From a bacterium (GTDB lineage: Bacteria; Desulfobacterota; JAPLJL01): a stretch of 64,000 nt of DNA. This document shows positions 62,829 to 64,000 of this stretch, one piece after another. The notes beneath the pieces are model-generated. The model made no database searches, was not told the origin of the DNA, and was given only the letters and a program-made list of their open reading frames with translations. Position numbers and translations under genes: made by a program. Within the stretch, counting starts at the first letter, position 1, and each line of letters opens with the position of its first letter. The stretch covers positions 23,043 to 87,042 of the forward strand of contig JAQTNV010000007.1 of the NCBI GenBank assembly GCA_028713675.1, in the 5' to 3' direction.

Positions 62829-62920
62829 CTACATTTTTAGAAGAATCTGGATTCCTGATTCCCTCGACTTTGCTCGGGACAGGCAGGTCCGGAAGGACGA
62901 AGCCATGAAACTCTCCCCTC

Positions 62921-62950
62921 CCCCTCCCTGAACAGGGAGGGGAGTTTTTT
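62921..62950 (+). terminator. Terminator-like hairpin
   Basis: CCCCTCCCTG AA CAGGGAGGGG followed by AG and six T residues. No plus-strand gene lies immediately upstream. Confidence 0.5.
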
Positions 62951-62967
62951 AAAGAAAAGGAAACGAG

Positions 62968-62995
62968 AAAAAAAGGGAGGCCATAAAGGCCTCCC
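62968..62995 (-). terminator. Rho-independent terminator of ppdK
   Basis: On the minus strand, GGGAGGCC pairs with GGCCTCCC around a 5-base loop and is followed by seven T residues, 70 bp after the ppdK stop. Confidence 0.8.
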
Positions 62996-63028
62996 CAATA
63001 ATAATAATTAGCAAAAGTTCCAGGTTCT

Positions 63029-63063
63029 AACTTTGAACTTTGAACCTTGAACTTTGAACTTTT
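63029..63063. repeat. Heptad array (AACTTTG x5)
   Basis: AACTTTG, AACTTTG, AACCTTG, AACTTTG, AACTTTT; ends 2 bp from the ppdK stop. Confidence 0.9.
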
Positions 63064-63065
63064 CG

Positions 63066-64000
63066 TTAATCGCCTTCCCCAGTGCCGGCGCCGATCGCGG
63101 CCCGGGCGGCGGAAAGCCGGGCGATCGGAACCCGGAAAGGCGAACAGCTGACATAAGTGAGACCGACCCCGTGGCAGAAGATGACGGAAGCCGGGTCCCC
63201 GCCGTGCTCCCCGCAGATCCCGACCTTGAGTTTGGGGCGGACCTTCCGGCCCTTTTCCACCCCCATCTTGATCAGCTGTCCCACCCCCTCCTGGTCCAGC
63301 GAGGCGAAGGGATCGACTTTGAAAATGCCGGCCTTTAAGTAGGCACCCAGGAATTTCCCGGCGTCGTCCCGGGACAGGCCCCAGGTGGTCTGGGTCAGGT
63401 CGTTGGTCCCGAAGGAGAAGAACTCGGCGTATTCGGCGATCTTGTCGGCGGTGAGGGCGGCCCGGGGCAGCTCGATCATCGTCCCGATCAGGTAATTGAA
63501 CTTGGTCTTCATCTCCTCCTGCACCTTCTCCACCGTCTGCTTGGTCAATTCCCGGAGGATCTTGAGCTCCCTCCAGTCCCCGACCAGGGGGATCATGATC
63601 TCGGGGCGCACATCCCGCTTCTCGTCCCGGATCAGCTGGGCGGCCGCTTCGGCGATCGCCCGCACCTGCATTTCATACATGTCCGGGAAGGTGATCCCCA
63701 GCCGGCAGCCCCGGTGCCCGAGCATGGGATTGGCTTCGTGCAGGGCCAGGAGTTTGGCTTTCAGCTTTTCCGCCGGGATTCCCGAGGTCTGGACCAGTTC
63801 CTGGATCTCCGCCTCGGTATTGGGCAGAAATTCATGCAGGGGCGGATCCAGGAGCCGGATCGTGACCGGCAGGCCTTCCATCACCCGGAAGATCTCCACG
63901 AAGTCGCCCCGCTGCATCGGCAGGATCTTGTTGAGCGCCACCCGGCGGCCGGCCTCGTCTTCGGCCATGATCATCTCCCGGACCGCGGGGATCCGGTCGG
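63066..64000 (-). CDS. ppdK: Pyruvate, phosphate dikinase (C-terminal part, gene continues off the right edge)
   Basis: The frame is open to the window edge; DRIPAVREMI at the edge continues the protein upstream, so the internal ATGs are not starts. This is the PEP/pyruvate-binding TIM barrel: MLGHRGCRLGITFPDMYEMQ, EIMIPLVGDWRELK, IGTMIELPRAALTADKIAEY, FSFGTNDLTQTTWGLSRDDA and the active-site Cys in VGICGEHGGDPASV, all typical of PpdK rather than PEP synthase. It interconverts pyruvate and PEP using ATP and phosphate. A terminator and a heptad array follow. Confidence 0.93.
   Translation of the reverse strand, partial: DRIPAVREMIMAEDEAGRRVALNKILPMQRGDFVEIFRVMEGLPVTIRLLDPPLHEFLPNTEAEIQELVQTSGIPAEKLKAKLLALHEANPMLGHRGCRLGITFPDMYEMQVRAIAEAAAQLIRDEKRDVRPEIMIPLVGDWRELKILRELTKQTVEKVQEEMKTKFNYLIGTMIELPRAALTADKIAEYAEFFSFGTNDLTQTTWGLSRDDAGKFLGAYLKAGIFKVDPFASLDQEGVGQLIKMGVEKGRKVRPKLKVGICGEHGGDPASVIFCHGVGLTYVSCSPFRVPIARLSAARAAIGAGTGEGD

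Larger units (their letters stand above)
62669..63065. other. 397-bp intergenic region with hairpins and repeats
   Basis: REP-like element 62713-62753, terminator-like hairpins at 62807-62828, 62921-62950 and 62968-62995, and a heptad array at 63029-63063. No gene seen. Confidence 0.75.

Overview
The window is about 59% GC. It suggests a diderm (Gram-negative) bacterium with an outer membrane: LolA, a TonB/ExbB/ExbD system with its receptor, an outer-membrane barrel and several lipoproteins. An anaerobic lifestyle is plausible from two radical-SAM/B12 proteins, an EFR1-type ferredoxin, pyruvate phosphate dikinase and a NifS/IscU plus TusA/DsrE sulfur-relay cluster. The gene styles (a TonB-domain-tipped receptor with an adjacent lipoprotein, a sigma/caspase operon, orphan DctP proteins) recall Desulfobacterota, Myxococcota or Acidobacteriota-like lineages. 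The phylum cannot be fixed from the sequence alone. I found no rRNA, tRNA or CRISPR array.

Layout. 1-11005 (minus strand): surface-polymer or lipid modification genes, namely two tandem B12-radical SAM proteins, two methyltransferases, four GT39-type membrane glycosyltransferases (three close paralogues) and a GT2 enzyme. 11195-17836: EFR1 ferredoxin, then a minus-strand exbB-exbD-tonB-receptor-lipoprotein operon. 18426-22017: translationally coupled ECF sigma, membrane regulator and caspase-fold protein. 22290-28853: two DctP solute-binding proteins, a PilZ-SRPBCC protein, lipoproteins, a nucleoside hydrolase and an outer-membrane barrel. 29092-32937: a large CHAT/NB-ARC/TPR protein of lower GC. 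33035-37110: small genes and the sulfur-relay cluster, whose NifS-like protein lacks the PLP-binding lysine. 37379-43841: LysM-SPOR protein, a peptidase and a second sugar-transfer cluster. 44116-54178: housekeeping genes lolA, ftsK, hflX, hfq, dnaE and guaB. 54497-58549: lipoproteins, a cNMP-binding protein and three toxin-antitoxin modules. 58870-62668: a foreign AT-rich island with a SIR2-like protein, a four-helix membrane protein, a Fic protein and two truncated copies of a restriction-enzyme start. 62968-64000: the end of ppdK.

The most unusual global feature is in the non-coding DNA. Nearly every intergenic gap carries short arrays with a strict 7-bp or 9-bp period. The unit sequence differs from locus to locus but the period does not change. 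Many arrays lie on, or within a few bases of, a stop codon and several supply that stop codon. Some continue directly from an 18-bp palindrome whose stem shows compensatory changes between copies. The other main candidates for new biology are the lysine-less NifS cluster, the SIR2/membrane-protein pair, and the two caspase-fold proteins lying within 10 kb of each other.
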